Source: Undaria pinnatifida
Lineage: Eukaryota; Sar; Phaeophyceae; Laminariales; Alariaceae
Assembly (NCBI GenBank): GCA_012845835.1
Contig: JABAKD010000008.1
Location: 5,172,575 to 5,236,574, forward strand
Reading direction: 5' to 3'
DNA: 64,000 bases
In this document: positions 43,586 through 55,592 of the stretch, one piece after another
Position numbering within the stretch: position 1 is the stretch's first letter
Layout: each line of letters begins with the position of its first letter
Position numbers and translations under genes: made by a program
The notes under the pieces: generated by a model
The model's input: only the letters and a program-made list of their open reading frames with translations
What the model was told of the DNA's origin: nothing
Databases searched by the model: none

Positions 43586-44652
43586 TGCCTCTCCGAGTCG
43601 AGGGTAGGGTGGCTAACATAGGTGATGGGTCACACGGAGGCGTTGGACTTCTCCTGCATAAGCGTAACCCCAAAACCATCGATGTTGGCATCGCAGTACA
43701 CCTGTCCTGTCGACGACGCCATATACTACGATAAAACCTGGTATTGTACAGGTATCTCCTCTCAGGGGTCTCTACCAAACAGGTCTCATGATGTCACTCA
43801 CGTGTGTACCCTTTCAGAAGCTCTTTGCGTCATTGTTACGCTAGGTGCGCCGTTCCCAGAAGAACCGAGATACGGTGTGGGATTGAGATAAGGTGTGGGC
43901 AAACTCGTATATGCATCCCCTTTTGCCAATACACATACCTTCTAAGGCATGTAAAACCCTTTTTTCCCCGTACCACTGGTGTTTCGTAAATGCTATATCC
44001 TCGACCAGGCTCCCAAGGCAATACCGTAATATGGTGCACCGCCGGATACGCCTGAGTGCCACACGCCCCCACGACAGCGCACCGATCATTGCATTGCGGG
44101 GCTTGTTGCAAAAAACAAGAACAAGCTACTCAAATAAAACGATGGAGAAGCGCTGAAGCCAACCCCCGTGCCGTAGGACGTACACAAGCACAGCACCAAA
44201 AACTACTCGTAGCACACATGTATGATAGAAATGCACAGCAGGCTAGAAAGGGCAGCATGTTCACCGCGGGATACGGAAGAGTGCCGCGACCAGCCGCACT
44301 GTCATCTGGTATGATATGCTGAGCAAAACAACTACGAAAAGGTATCAAAACGCGACAAAATAACCAACAATAATACATACCTCAAAACAACAGAAAAACC
44401 GAAAATAAATCGTTAAATGAACACTCAAGTACCTGGTATGCGATTAAACTGCCGGCAGCGTATACCAGGTAGACACAACATACCACGCAAAATAAAAAAA
44501 TGGCATCACGACAACAAGCTGCAGCCAACCCTCGTGTCACAGGCAACCCCCACGCTCGAAATGAAAACCACATTAAATACAAAAAAAACATAGAGAAATA
44601 GTCACAGTAGAAGCATCTGAGGCCTCTGAAAACAAGACTCCAGGAGGTTTGG

Positions 44653-46371
44653 TTACGCCGAGTCATCGGTAGTGGCCGAGTACCCGGCGAGCTCGGCAGC
44701 CCTCCTGCTGGGGAGCTTTGAAGGTGACGTTACCTCATGCCCTACCGGGATGACGAAGCAGTCGTGAAAAAGGGCTTGATCGTAGTTTCGGCCTTGGTGT
44801 TGCGTCGGGTCTTGGTCCTGGCCTCGGTCAAGCCTGTTCTCGCGCGTGGTCGACTTTTTTGGTTGGGACGAAAAACGTGCCATAGGCTCTGGCGGAGCCG
44901 TGTGGGCGGGCAGATAAGAACAAACGGCTCCGCGGAGGTTTTCACAGGAGATGATGGTGGTCGAGGCCGTGGTGGAGAGGGCGGCGTCGAAGGCCGGCGG
45001 GTGTGGCCAGTATCGGGTGGCATGCGCCTGGTCCACGCCGAACTCCGACGGCCTCGGCAACACCGCACGGCGTCTCGCGAACACCAGTTTGACGCACGGA
45101 ACCAACAACCCGCCCCCCAAGCATGCCAAGAAGATTAACGCGCCGTTGCTGCGGCGTGTTGTCTTTTTACGTGTAGGCACTTTAGGTTTGTGTGGGTGGA
45201 GTGTTGTCTTTTTCCGTGGCCGGGGGCCCAGAGGCGGCCGACCGGCGGCCCGCGCCAGGGTTTCATCCACACTGTTGGCCGTCGGAGCGGCCATCTGATG
45301 CCGCAACGGCAGCGGCTCCCCCTGGAGTACAGGCAGATACGAGTCGGCGTGGTGTCGCGGGAGCGCAGCGCGACCGTGCCTCGCGTATTGGTGCTGCGCA
45401 CCAGCCCCACCCTCTGGCTGCTTTCCACCCTCCGCATCGGGTTTGTTCGTCCGCCTTTTGGGGTCGGCCTTGTGTCCACCCTGAGCGTCGAGTGTGTCCT
45501 CCCGCTTTTCTGTGTCCGCCTTGTCGACCATCTCACTAATGTGTACCAGGTTGCAGGTGATGCTCGCTAGCAGGTGTTTGGCCTCGGGAATTTTTCCAAG
45601 GGCCAGAGCTGCCGAGATTACCTTGGTAGTCTCCTGCGCGTTGGGAGGAAGGGAAAACGAAAGGAGAGGGAAAGGGAGTTGTGCTCTTATTCTTGCCTTC
45701 TTGGGAAAAATGTGGCAAAGGGAATGTTTCATTTTGTTCTGCCAGATTGTTCTACCAGATTTTACTATTAGATTATATCAGAGGGTAATGTCATAGCACT
45801 TTGATTGATTGATGACTTGACGCATCATCACACGTCCCAAATTATCCTCAGTACCATCAAATATCTCTATACGAGGTCGGCCTACCTCGAGGAGAACCTT
45901 CGCGTTGGCCGGCTTGCTGGACTCCAGGTCGATTACTCTTGCCAAGACAACAGCCGCTTGCTCCACTGCAGCTTTAACGGGATCGGAGGCGAGGATGTCC
46001 ATGCCCAGCGCACAGAGCGTGAACAACTCCAGCATCAGCTGCCTCCCCTGCGGGGAAGACGCTGGCTTCTTCAGCAAGCTGGCCAGCTGCACCGCCTCTG
46101 TCAGTAGGGTTCTGACCTCGGAATTAGTTAGGAGCGCTGCGCCTTGAATGGCGAAATCGTTCAGAAGCCGCGAGCAGTCGCGGACGCCCTGGGGGGCGCA
46201 GCCCTTGACGACGCACACGGCCGGCGCGGCGACGTGGTCTACGACACAGCCGGTGGTCATTCCTCCCGCCCACTTGAGACCGTCGGTGGCCCAGTGCAGA
46301 AGCCCATGCCCCTCGCCGCCGCTGCCGCCGCCGCCGCCGCTGTTGCCCCGATCGGCGTTGTCAGCGGCACC
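44653..46371 (-). CDS. unidentified protein, two 3' exons (5' end not resolved)
   Basis: Minus-strand exons are 46371-45886 (162 codons) and 45633-44653 (326 codons plus stop). They join through a GAG|GTAGGC donor and a TCCCAACGCGCAG acceptor in phase 0. The first exon begins after a TTGACAG acceptor with GAADNADRGNSGGGGGSG and continues HGLLHWATDGLKWAGGM. It then forms an alpha-helical, leucine/alanine-rich region (LLTNSEVRTLLTEAVQLASL, LMLELFTLCALGMDILASDP) running into exon 2 (TTKVISAALALGKIPEAKHL). After that comes a low-complexity charged part, a likely membrane span (ALIFLACLGGGLLVPCVKLV) near the middle of exon 2, and a Pro/Arg-rich tail. I do not recognise the family. Upstream exons are required; see 50123-52119. 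Confidence 0.68.
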
Positions 46372-46689
46372 CTGTCAACCGTGCGGCGATACGAAAGAAC
46401 GAGAGGCGGGAGGGGGGGGGGGGGGGGGGGCGTGGATGGAAGGTGGAAGCAAATAGGGTGGTTGTATGTTGGAGATAACATAACCACGTGCACGATATAT
46501 GCGTATAACACATCGTTACTATGTTTTCCTTTCGACGATGAGCTGCATGGGTTTGAAGGTCGATCGCCCGTTAACATTCCCATGAAACAATTTTTTTTTT
46601 GGCGAAAAACAGTCAGGCAAGGAAGATACGTAGTCCCACACTAGAGGTTCGGCAACTACAGTTCCAGCAGTAGAAGCATCCCACGCTAG

Positions 46690-46860
46690 AGGCGCAACAA
46701 AAGCTTCTGAGCTTCTTAACGTGTGGAGCCCAAAACCTCACCCGAAACCATTACTTGAAAGGCATTCGTTCGCGCAACCCGACCAACATTTCTATGCGCT
46801 TGTACAAAAAAACAAAAAAGAGTACTGTTAACTTTTCTCATACTAACCACTAGCTAGACA
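46690..46860 (+). pseudogene. degenerate copy of the cassette at 63720-63920
   Basis: Shares CATCCCACGCTA, CCTCACCCGAAA, GCATTCGTTCGCGCAACCC, AACATTTC-ATGCGCT, AACTTTTCTCATACT and ACACTTGAGGACCT in order with the right end of the window. The reading frame is disrupted here. Confidence 0.55.
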
Positions 46861-46884
46861 CTTGAGGACCTCAACCGGTAAGAG

Positions 46885-47065
46885 GTAACAGCTAACAGCT
46901 AACAGCTAACAGCTAACAGCTAACAGCTAACAGCTAACAGCTAGCAACTAACAGCTAACAGTTAGCTAACAGCTAGCAGCTAGCAGCTAGCAGCTAACAG
47001 CAACACAGCTCAGCTAACAGCTAACAGGTAGCTAACAGCTAACAGCTAGCAGCTAAAAGGTAAGA
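46885..47065 (+). repeat. (CAGCTAA)n heptanucleotide array
   Basis: About eight clean AGCTAAC units are followed by degenerate AGCTAGC and TAACAGC variants. Confidence 0.9.
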
Positions 47066-47329
47066 AACGATAGTTAACCCAAAACGTGCGACCCATACCG
47101 CACTATAGAGGGATGACTAACGTAAGGATGGAGTATTTCACTCCTTTATGGCTTTTGTTCATCACTGATCATGCGCGTTTCCACATGCTTTCGTTAACCC
47201 CCCCCCCCGTGCACAGAACACACACATGTCGGTTGTATGTTTGACGAAAATCAGTTACAGACGACGACAACGCGCAGACAAAGGATCGTGAACAGATATC
47301 AGGCGCCCAAGTAAAGGCTACATCCGGTT

Positions 47330-47405
47330 CTGCGACTATTAATGTTATTGTGACGTTTGCCATACGACAACGTGCGGCATGAGCTTCAACATCGACCACC
47401 CATGC
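47330..47405 (-). repeat. ATCGACGTTGAAGCTCATGC repeat, copy 1
   Basis: On the minus strand it reads GGTCGATGTTGAAGCTCATG then CCGCACGTTGTCGTATGGCAAA. Relatives are at 47885-47950 (-), 48370-48425 (-) and 49096-49150 (+). Confidence 0.55.
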
Positions 47406-47549
47406 ACCCTTCCTAGAAAGCAGCACAAAACCAAGGGAAACCCATTTATTTTAAACAGGAGGCCTGCGCACAAACTCTGTGTTCCTCCTGTATCTACTTC
47501 CGAAATAGTTGGTTAGTGTCGCTGTAGTCAAGCTAAGACGCCTTCTGCG

Positions 47550-47650
47550 ATGGAGGTGGCCCTTTTCGTGGGAAACGTTTTGTGAATGACGGGACTCCTC
47601 AAACCAAAATCGTCGAAAATACGCCCCATTTATTTTTGCATAATTCTCTA
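47550..47650 (+). repeat. dispersed CTGAATGAC/CTCCTTAACCC repeat, copy 3
   Basis: TTGTGAATGACGGGACTCCT and ACCAAAATCGTCGAAAATAC match the other copies. Confidence 0.5.
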
Positions 47651-49396
47651 CTTTTAGCTACTGTACTAACAGGTCATCCCGTGCAGTGATACTGCAGTGT
47701 ATGTGACGTGCACTAGTTCCTGCCGTTTTCTGTGCTCTCGTTTAAAATCCTTGAGGGCTCATCCAATATTTAGGGTTATTTTTTTTCGCCACACGAAAAA
47801 GCGTGCAAACTAATGACCTCCAACGCCGATCACTCATAATCATTCCTTCGAAGAAAGCGCACCAAAGAAACATGTTTTTATATATATTTATGTGTGATCG
47901 CCGTCCGACAATTGAATGAGCAGCATGAGCTTCAACGCCGATTGCTCTTGAAAATTGCCATCGCAAAGCAAAAAAACCGAAAGAAAAACCCCAAAGTATC
48001 GTTGCTCAAGAAGTGCTGACTGGTTTCTATCATGTTTGCGATCTGACAAAGACATTTAATTGATTTCCATGTTCGAGGAAAAAACAAGACGATACAATAC
48101 GGGGGTGGTGAATTTCAATCAACCCATACCGTTTCAATGCATTCACTATCTCGTTATCATTGCTCTTGACCTCTGACAATGTAGCGTAGGACCAGACGTC
48201 GTTCCGATATAAAATCAAACATCCTTCCATAAAGCTGCAGTATCGCTCCGACCACCCTCTGCCAACCATTTTCCCATTTCCTTTCTTCGTATATTTCAGT
48301 TTTAGCTGATACTACCGGTTTGGTCTTATCCCTGGTCATTGGCCACAGACATTTCATGGTCAAGGGAGACGATATGCAGCACGAGCTTCACTCACTTCGA
48401 CGTCGATCGCTCTTAAACATTCCGATTAATAGAAGAAAGTGGAAGAAAAAGCAAGGGACACCCTTAAGATGATAAGCCTGTGCGGGAACTCTACCCGTCC
48501 TCCCGTACCTACTGCCGTCTTAGTATCGCTCTACTGTATGCTGCCGTCTTAGTATCGAACTACTGTATACTGCCGCCTTAGTTTCGCTCTACTGTAGTCC
48601 GCCTGCTGCCCTCGCTCCACATTCCTCGACACCATTGTTGATATGCTTACCTCTCTAGCCTGAAGTGAGGGGGGTCTCCAAGGTGATGACGGTGGTGGTG
48701 GTGGTGATGGTGGTGGTGGTGGTGGTGGTGATGGTGACGGCATCTCGCTCATGGCCGGGCCCGTGGAGACACGCCTCCTTGGATGTGAACAAACAAATGT
48801 GCGGTGCGTATACGGTACGGAGCGGATAATCCCACGGGCACGACAACATGGACGCGCCTCCTTGGATGTGAACAAACAAATGTGGGGTGCGAATACGGTA
48901 CGGAACGGATCACCCCACGGGCACGAAACAACATAAATGATGTACTGAGAAGGAAGGTGGAGCAAGGGCAGCAGGGGGGATTTGAGCGGAAGTGGGGAAG
49001 TAGAGTTCGTGCGTGGGTTTCCTGTTTTTTTGTATGACTTTCCCTTTGGTTTTTTTTTCTTCGTCTACCTTCTGGGAATGTCGCTATTACTATGAATGAT
49101 CGACGTTGAAGCTCATGCTGCACGTTGTCGGTTGGCAAATATAGCAATCATGTGTTATATTTTTCAACTGCCTAGAAATGGTGTGAACGTATTTGGTGCG
49201 GTATTACGAGTCAGTTCACGGCTAGAAAACGATACGATATACATATGTGAGTATGCGGTACGGTACGGACCAGTCGATGGCCGAGAAGCAATATATGTGA
49301 AGGACAAATGGTTTGTGGGTACGGTGCGATACAGGTCAGCCCGCAGACAAGAGTTAGTTAAACACAGCAAGAAAAGGTGTGGGTGCTCATTTTTTT

Positions 49397-49642
49397 CAGG
49401 GCTTTTCACGGTTCCGGTCAACTCTCGTGGGTCGGGTCGGGTCGGGTCTGACCCGACCCGCCCCGACCTGACCCGACCTGACCCGGCCCGTGACATGTGG
49501 ACCCTCTTGGCTCGACTCGACCCGACACCCGACCCGGCACGTGACATTGGAACACCTCCTGACCCGCCCCGACTCGACCCGCTAATTTTTCAAAACCTCC
49601 AGACCCGACACACGGGCCGGGTTACGACCCGTGAACGCTTTT
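49397..49642. mobile_element. short GGGTC element with inverted ends
   Basis: Begins CAGGGCTTTTCACGGTTCC and ends ACCCGTGAACGCTTTTAT, which are imperfect inverted complements. The interior is GGGTC/GACCC arrays and includes TCGGGTCGGGTCGGGTCTGA running directly into the inverse array CCCGACCCGACCTGACC. Confidence 0.65.
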
Positions 49643-50122
49643 ATTTTGTGGCGGCGCCAAAAAATATTGATTTACCAACAATGTTCAGCGGTGGGCGCCA
49701 TACTCTAAATCCTACCGTGATATACCAGCTCATAGAGGTAACTTCCAGGTACATACCGTATTATCCATTGTCAACGCCTCGTCCTTGTGTTGTCCCCCCC
49801 CCCCCCTAAGGGCCGGAAAGCGGTAAAAACGTTGTGCTATCCACGGGAAATGAACTTTAACTTATTTGTTTTGACGAAGTCCCCCCTATCTCTTTGGTAT
49901 CCCCGGGGACAACATTATGACAAAAATAAATGCCCCCCCCCCCGGGGGGTAGCACAAAAAACGACATCACCCCGGGGCGAGAACATCACTATTTCCACGG
50001 TATTACGTTCCGCCCCCCTGCGATTTGCATGCAATGAGCAGTGCGCATTCGATCGTTGCTGTTGCTTGTTGTTTGTTGTTCGTTGTCTCATAATATAACC
50101 GCTCCATGAACTTAAGCTCCAC

Positions 50123-52119
50123 CTGCTATCAAATCCGGGTTTTCCTGCTGGTACACATCATCAAATATGGCACGGGAAAATTCAACCAGGCACAAAAGCA
50201 ACGCGGCACTGAAGCAAACAATCGGACGACGTGGCAAGACACTGCGTAGAAGTACTCTCGTAATGCTGGTATCGTAGAAACACACGAACGAACGCTTTCG
50301 TTTGGTGTCACAGGGGCAATCCCCTTGTTCCTCGTCACGACTATCCCTCGACGAAGGGTGCAAGCATCCCAAGGGTTGCCCGCCTTTTGCTTCTCATGGG
50401 CTTGCTCGTGTGTTCTGTTGAGAGAAGAGATCGCTGGTGTTTGAGCCCGCGGTATGCGACGGCGAGGAAGCGAGCTTCATTTGAATCTGTGGCGGATGCG
50501 ACGAGAAGACTGTTATTGGAAGAAACCCCCTGGGCCTTTTCCTCCCCGGGGCCTTTTCACTTGTTCGTACGAAGTCCCCCTTACGTCTTTGTGCTCCGTG
50601 GGAACCATGTTTTATTGAAAACCCAAAGATCGCCCCAGGGGGCGTTGGCAAAGGATATTACGGTAGGTTAGTCTACTAGCATGTAAGTTTACTTAAGAGT
50701 ATGTTCAAGGATTGTATCACAATAACGTTGCAGACTTGCTCACAGATAGCATTGGAGTTAACGTAAATCAGGTACTTCGTATTTTGCAGAGCTTTTGGCG
50801 GGCCGTGACACGACCCGTAGGTTACGTCACGGGGTTGTCAAATGCTCACGCGTCGGATCAAATGTTTCTAAAATCTCACGGGTTGGGCCGGGGCGGGTCA
50901 AGAGGTTTTCAGATCTCACGGGTCGTGTCGGGTCGGATCAAGAGGTTTCAATTATCATTCAAATCTCACGGGTCGGATCGGATCATGACCCGCGATATAC
51001 GGATCACGACGCGGGTCGGGCCATCTTGACCCGTGAATTGTTTTGTTCTGACTCGCGGGTCGGACCCGCATATCTGACCCCGCATTCAACACTTTGAAAA
51101 ATTTCCGTTTCCTACCCAACGGTCTTTCCTGGTGATAATTCTCCTTTACTCGACGGTCGTTTCTGGAGCTAATTCTCCTTTGTGATCACATTCGTATGTT
51201 AAATCAAATGTTTGCATTCATACCCACGTCCATCGACACCCATTAAACTCAGGTCAAAAAACATTGAAGAGTACCTGAAAAATATTAAATCACTTTCGAA
51301 TAGTCGATACCTCTGATTGACCCCGTGCGTCGAGAAAAAAAAAAAGTCGCGGATCATGGTAATCCGGCCCGCCGCATGACCTGTATCTCACGGGCCATTC
51401 GAAGTCTGACGGGTCGGGACGGGTCGCGTCTGGTCAAGAGGTTTTGAAATCTCACGGTCCAGGTCGGTCGGGTCGGGTCGGGGCACGTCAGGAGGGTTTG
51501 AAAACTACCGGGTCGGGTCCGATCGGGTCACGGGGTTATAATCCGACTGGATCCAGCTGAGTACGACCGGGCCCGACCCGACCCGACCCGACCCGCGAGG
51601 TTTGACCCGACCCGTGAAAAGCCCTGGTGATTACTTTAGTGCTGCGCACCGGTAGCCTCAAGTGATCCGAGATTGCACTGACTTGCGCCAGCAATCAGGT
51701 GTACTTGACCGCATTACGACTGCCCTACTATACTGGGAAGGGAGTAACGGCCGAGCTTAACGACGCCAATCATCTCCCCGCGGCTGGTGAGAGGCAGGCG
51801 CTAAAAGCGCCGCCGGAGAGATAAGAAACTCGCGTTTTTGCGTCACTTTTCACCTCGCCTCTCCTTCCGGTTCCCGGAACTCGTTTATATGGTTTTCCGT
51901 CGTGTTCCTTGGACGTGCGTAAATGCGGTCAAATGTACGGGCAACAACAGAATAAAATAGGCCGTAGTCTCGTGTTGCACGCAGCAAAAAAACAAAAAGC
52001 GCAAAGGCTTCCGGCGGGCCCGAGCAGCCCCCCCAGAGGGCCGCCGGAGGCCCCCCGTCGGCCAATATATCGATGATAGTAGCGCTAATATACGCACCAA
52101 AAGCTTTCAAAACGTGCAT
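50123..52119 (-). CDS. two coding-like exons, possible 5' part of the unidentified gene at 44653-46371
   Basis: Exon 52119-51854 starts with ATG and reads MHVLKAFGAYISATIIDILA, continuing FALFVFLLRATRDYGLFYSV and ending EFREPEGEA with a GCGAG|GTGAAA donor in phase 2. Exon 50346-50123 fits that phase through a CTTCGTCGAG acceptor. It reads DSRDEEQGDCPCDTKRKRSF, contains a likely membrane span (PIVCFSAALLLCLVEFSRAI), and ends at GCAG|GTGGAG in phase 1. Joined they encode about 163 residues with two hydrophobic segments. The phase-1 end does not match the phase-0 acceptor at 46371, so at least one exon would be missing if the genes are one. The intron would contain the GGGTC element at 50785-51628. 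No family recognised. Confidence 0.4.
50785..51628. mobile_element. GGGTC element with inverted ends and unique core
   Basis: Begins CAGAGCTTTTGGCGGGCC and ends GACCCGTGAAAAGCCCTG, imperfectly inverted. GGGTC arrays on both sides point toward a ~240-bp core (51105-51345) that is not GGGTC-like and recurs at 54525-54760 and 55048-55275. It has no coding capacity. Confidence 0.7.
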
Positions 52120-53630
52120 TTTGCAGGCTGATTCAGTTCAATCCGGTTGGTAGATGGGCCCAGAGAATAAACGACGAGATAACAAAGTACAAGTGTAGGC
52201 GTCGTAGTCGGCACCGTTCCCAGTTCCCAGCGTCTATGCCAGTTACATCACAACTAAATCCAAAGGATAATTGCTGAATTGGTCCTTAACGCCGCTCGCC
52301 AAATAAAAAAAAATCCCCTCTCAAGCTATGCTTCCGCCCGCACACCGCCACTTCAGCAATCTTGCCACCAGGTTTGATTCCAGCTACTTGCTGCCCTATC
52401 CATATCACACAAGGCGCTTTGGCTGCAGTAGCCGACAGCCGATTGTCATTGACGTGCTCGCTCGAATGTACTGCGTAGCTGTAGGTGTGCCGCAGGCCAC
52501 AGAACACAGAACCTGAAAGAAAAAAACCATGTCTCAGGGTTTCCGTATAATTCTGAGGCGTGATGGCACCGGGTTCGGTCATTGTGCTCATTTTCAGGGT
52601 GATTCAGGCAGAACTCAGCGTGTTTCGTTTGAACACTCGTACGATAGTCATTTCCAAAGGGCGTCAAAGGCATTTTTCGTTTTCTTTGTGCTATACAAGC
52701 TAGACAAAAAAAAAATATGAGCCTGCTTGCCTTAAAAAAAACAGGTGAACAAACACCCTAATTTTTTTCACCTACGGTGAAAGGTGTGCAACAAAATAAT
52801 CGCCTGCGGCAATTGTTGCCGCGCGCATAAAAACGTGTTGCGCTGGTGCGCAACACGCCTGTGGCGCGTGTTGCGGAATCGAGATTTGAAAAAGAAATGT
52901 GCGCCTGCGCAACAGTGCGACGCCGTGTTATTCCTTGCTGGTAACGCACATTAGCAGGCTCAGTCAACAGCTATTATTAATGATTACTATTAATACTATA
53001 CAGAGTGCTGTGTACTAATGCGCATTTCTACGTACGATTTCAGCTATAAGATCTCATACATCATAACGTACTGTAGCTGGTACATGGTATATATCTGCCA
53101 CACATCTGACAGATTACGACCTAGATCATCCATTACTTGATCGCGTATCTGCCGTCATATGTTATGTTGTGCAATCAAAGCTACAAGCAGAGTATGCATG
53201 TAGTGCAGATCCATCCCTAGGAAACGCGTTCCAGATCAGGCAGATCATGCGCTTCCGCCTCGGCAACATAATTTGGGTCGTTCAGTTCGTACAGGATCAG
53301 GGATCTGTCTGCCGTGCAAGACAAAGATCATCTATAGATCATCAACAGGAAGCACCTGATCTGTCTGTTGGACGCGTGATATTTTGGACTGCTGCATGCC
53401 GTTGGTGTGTGGCCTGGTGTGTTCTATGCGAGGATGTGGCCGTGAAATATGCTTGTCTTTCACCGCACTCAACTGGAGCCCCGCAGGGCACCGCACTTAT
53501 AAAGTGGCACCACGGAGTGTAATCGTAACTATAATACATCCACGAGCTGAAGGCGAGGTTCCCCCCCCCCCCTCGGGTAAGGCCCTTCCGGAGGACTCCC
53601 GGATGGAACTACACAGCGGAAAAAACGGAG
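52120..53630. other. non-coding stretch with palindromes
   Basis: Contains clustered short hairpins at 52765-52915 and a GATC/AGATC-rich stretch at 53090-53410. Open frames on both strands near 52290-52670 lack splice support. Confidence 0.4.
52765..52915. repeat. cluster of short palindromes
   Basis: In succession: CACCTACGGTG, GCCTGCGGC, GTGTTGCGCTGGTGCGCAACAC, AACACGCCTGTGGCGCGTGTT and TGCGCCTGCGCA, each able to fold on itself. Confidence 0.7.
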
Positions 53631-55592
53631 CTTTTCATGGGTCAGGAGGCTTTCAAATCTCACGGGTCGGGTCGGGTCGGGTCTAGATTTTTTGTAATGT
53701 CACGGTTCGGGTCCGGTCGGGTCGGGTCAAGAGTTTTGAAATCTTGCGGGTCGGGTAGGGTCATAGACCGCAAGCCACCGGTCATTTCACGGGCCGGGTC
53801 ACTTTGACCCGAGAGTTTTTTTCTCTGACCCGCGGGTCGGACCCGTAGATCTGACGCGCGGATCCAACAAATTCAAAATTTACCATTTCCAGGGTTTTCA
53901 CGGGTCATGGCCAGACCCGTGGGTTGGGTCGGGAGGTTTTTGAAACCTCACGGGTCGGGTAGGGTAGGGTCAGTTCGTTTCGAAAACTCACGGTTCGGGT
54001 CGGGTCGGGTCTGGTCGGGTCAGCAGGTTTTGAAATCTCGCGGGTCGGGTTGGGTCGGGTGGAGTCAAGATAACTAGAGGTATCGCCGGTCGGGCAGGGC
54101 CACGACCCGCGAGATGCGGGACTTGTCACGGGTCGGGCCAATTTGATCCGAGAGGTGTTTTTTTTCCGCGAGTAAGACCCGTAGATCTGACCCGCGGATC
54201 AAACCTACTTCCAGGGATTTTCACTGGTCATGACCTGACCCGTGGGTGGGGTCGGGAGGTTTTCGAAGTCTCACCGGGTCGGGTCGGGTCGGGTCGGGTC
54301 GGGTCGGGTCGGGTCGGGTCGGGTCAAGAGGTTTTGAAATTTCGCGGGTCGGGTCGGGTCAGGTCAAGAGGTTTTGAATTATCGCTGGTCGGATCGGATC
54401 AAGACCCGCGAGATACGAGTCATGTCATGGGTCGGGCCACTTTGACCCGAGAGCTGTGCTCTTCTGACCCGCGGGTAGGGCCCGTAGATCTGACGCGGGG
54501 ATCCAACACATTCAAACCATTCTATTTCCTATCCGAGGGCTTCTGTGGTGCCGATACCCCCTACCGGTCATGTTCATACGTTAAAAAACGCCGCCGAATG
54601 CATATATTGCATATATCCATGTCCAGATCCATCGATACCCGTTACATCCAGGTCACAAAACTCTGCGGGGTACCAAAAAAAAAACGGATTAAATCAATTT
54701 CGATGTGTCGACTCGCTGATTGGATCCACGGATCGAACCCGCGGATCGGGAGAAAAATCTCGTGGGTCCAAGGTGACCCGATCTGGTATATGACCTGCAC
54801 CTCACGGGTCATTCAGAGCCTGACGGATCGAGTCGGGTCAGGACGTGTTCAGACTCTCACGGATCAGGTCGGGTCGGGTCGCGTGGTTTTGAAATCTCGC
54901 GGATCGGGTCGGGTCGGGCCAGGAACTTTGAAATCTCACGGGTCGGGTCGGGTCGGATTAGAAGGTTATTGAAATCTCACGGGTCGGGTCGGGTGGTCAC
55001 CTGACCCGACCCGACCCGGCCCGACCCGCGAGGTTTAACTAGACCCTGACTAATTCCTATCCGGGATCTACTGTGGCGCTTATGCTCCTTTTTGATCATA
55101 TTTGTACGTTAATTCGCCGCCAAACGCATATATTCGTGTCCAGATCCATGTATACCTGGTACCAATTACATCCAGGCCACGTATCACTGAGGGGTGCAAA
55201 AACACAGATTACATCATTTTCGAAGTGTGTCGACTCGCGGGTCCGATCCACGGATGGAATCAGTGGGGCGGGAGAAGTATTTTCACGGTTCAACGTGGCC
55301 GGACCCGCGACACGACCTGTATCTCACGGGTAATCCGAGCCTGACGGGTCGGATCGGGTCGGGTCGGGTCAGATCAGGAAGTGTTTAAACTCTCACGGGC
55401 CAGGTCGGGTCGGGTCGGGTTGGGTGGTTTTGAACTCTCACGGATCGGGTCTGGTCGCGTCAGAAGGTATTGAGTTCTCACGAATCCGGTCGGCTAGGGT
55501 CAGATAATTATTGAAATCTCACGGGTCGGGTTGGGTTACGTGACCCGACTCGACCCGCGAGGTTTAACCTGACCCGTGAAAAGACCTGGGAA
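53631..55592. mobile_element. compound block of GGGTC elements with two core copies
   Basis: Continuous arrays of CTCACGGGTCGGGTCGGGTC and GAGGTTTTGAAATCTC-type words. Internal element-like starts are at 53893 (CAGGGTTTTCACGGGTCA) and 54215 (CAGGGATTTTCACTGGTCA), and the right end is GACCCGTGAAAAGACCTG. Unique cores lie at 54525-54760 and 55048-55275. A pure (GGGTC)n run of about ten units lies at 54272-54325. Probably several nested or tandem insertions. Confidence 0.7.

Larger units (their letters stand above)
38700..44100 (-). mobile_element. decayed Ty3/gypsy-type LTR retrotransposon
   Basis: The minus strand carries pol remnants in gypsy order (RNase H, then integrase) with many frameshifts and stops. 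Imperfect direct repeats at 39055-39110 and 43911-43966 (both with AAGGCATGT and AAACCCTTT in the same context) may be relics of the two LTRs. No intact gag, protease or reverse transcriptase was found. The outer limits are therefore approximate. Confidence 0.5.
46372..50122. other. repeat-dominated stretch upstream of the unidentified gene
   Basis: Contains a long G run (46409), a degenerate coding-like cassette at 46690-46860, a (CAGCTAA)n array, several VEAHAARC-type repeats, and a GGGTC element at 49397-49642. A minus-strand frame at 48030-48269 (DVWSYATLSEVKSNDNEIVN) looks coding-like but is AT-rich and has no clear splice sites. Confidence 0.4.

Noticed and set aside
46885-47065. (CAGCTAA)n array considered as a CRISPR-like or telomeric repeat
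   Set aside because: No spacers and not a known telomere unit; simple satellite.
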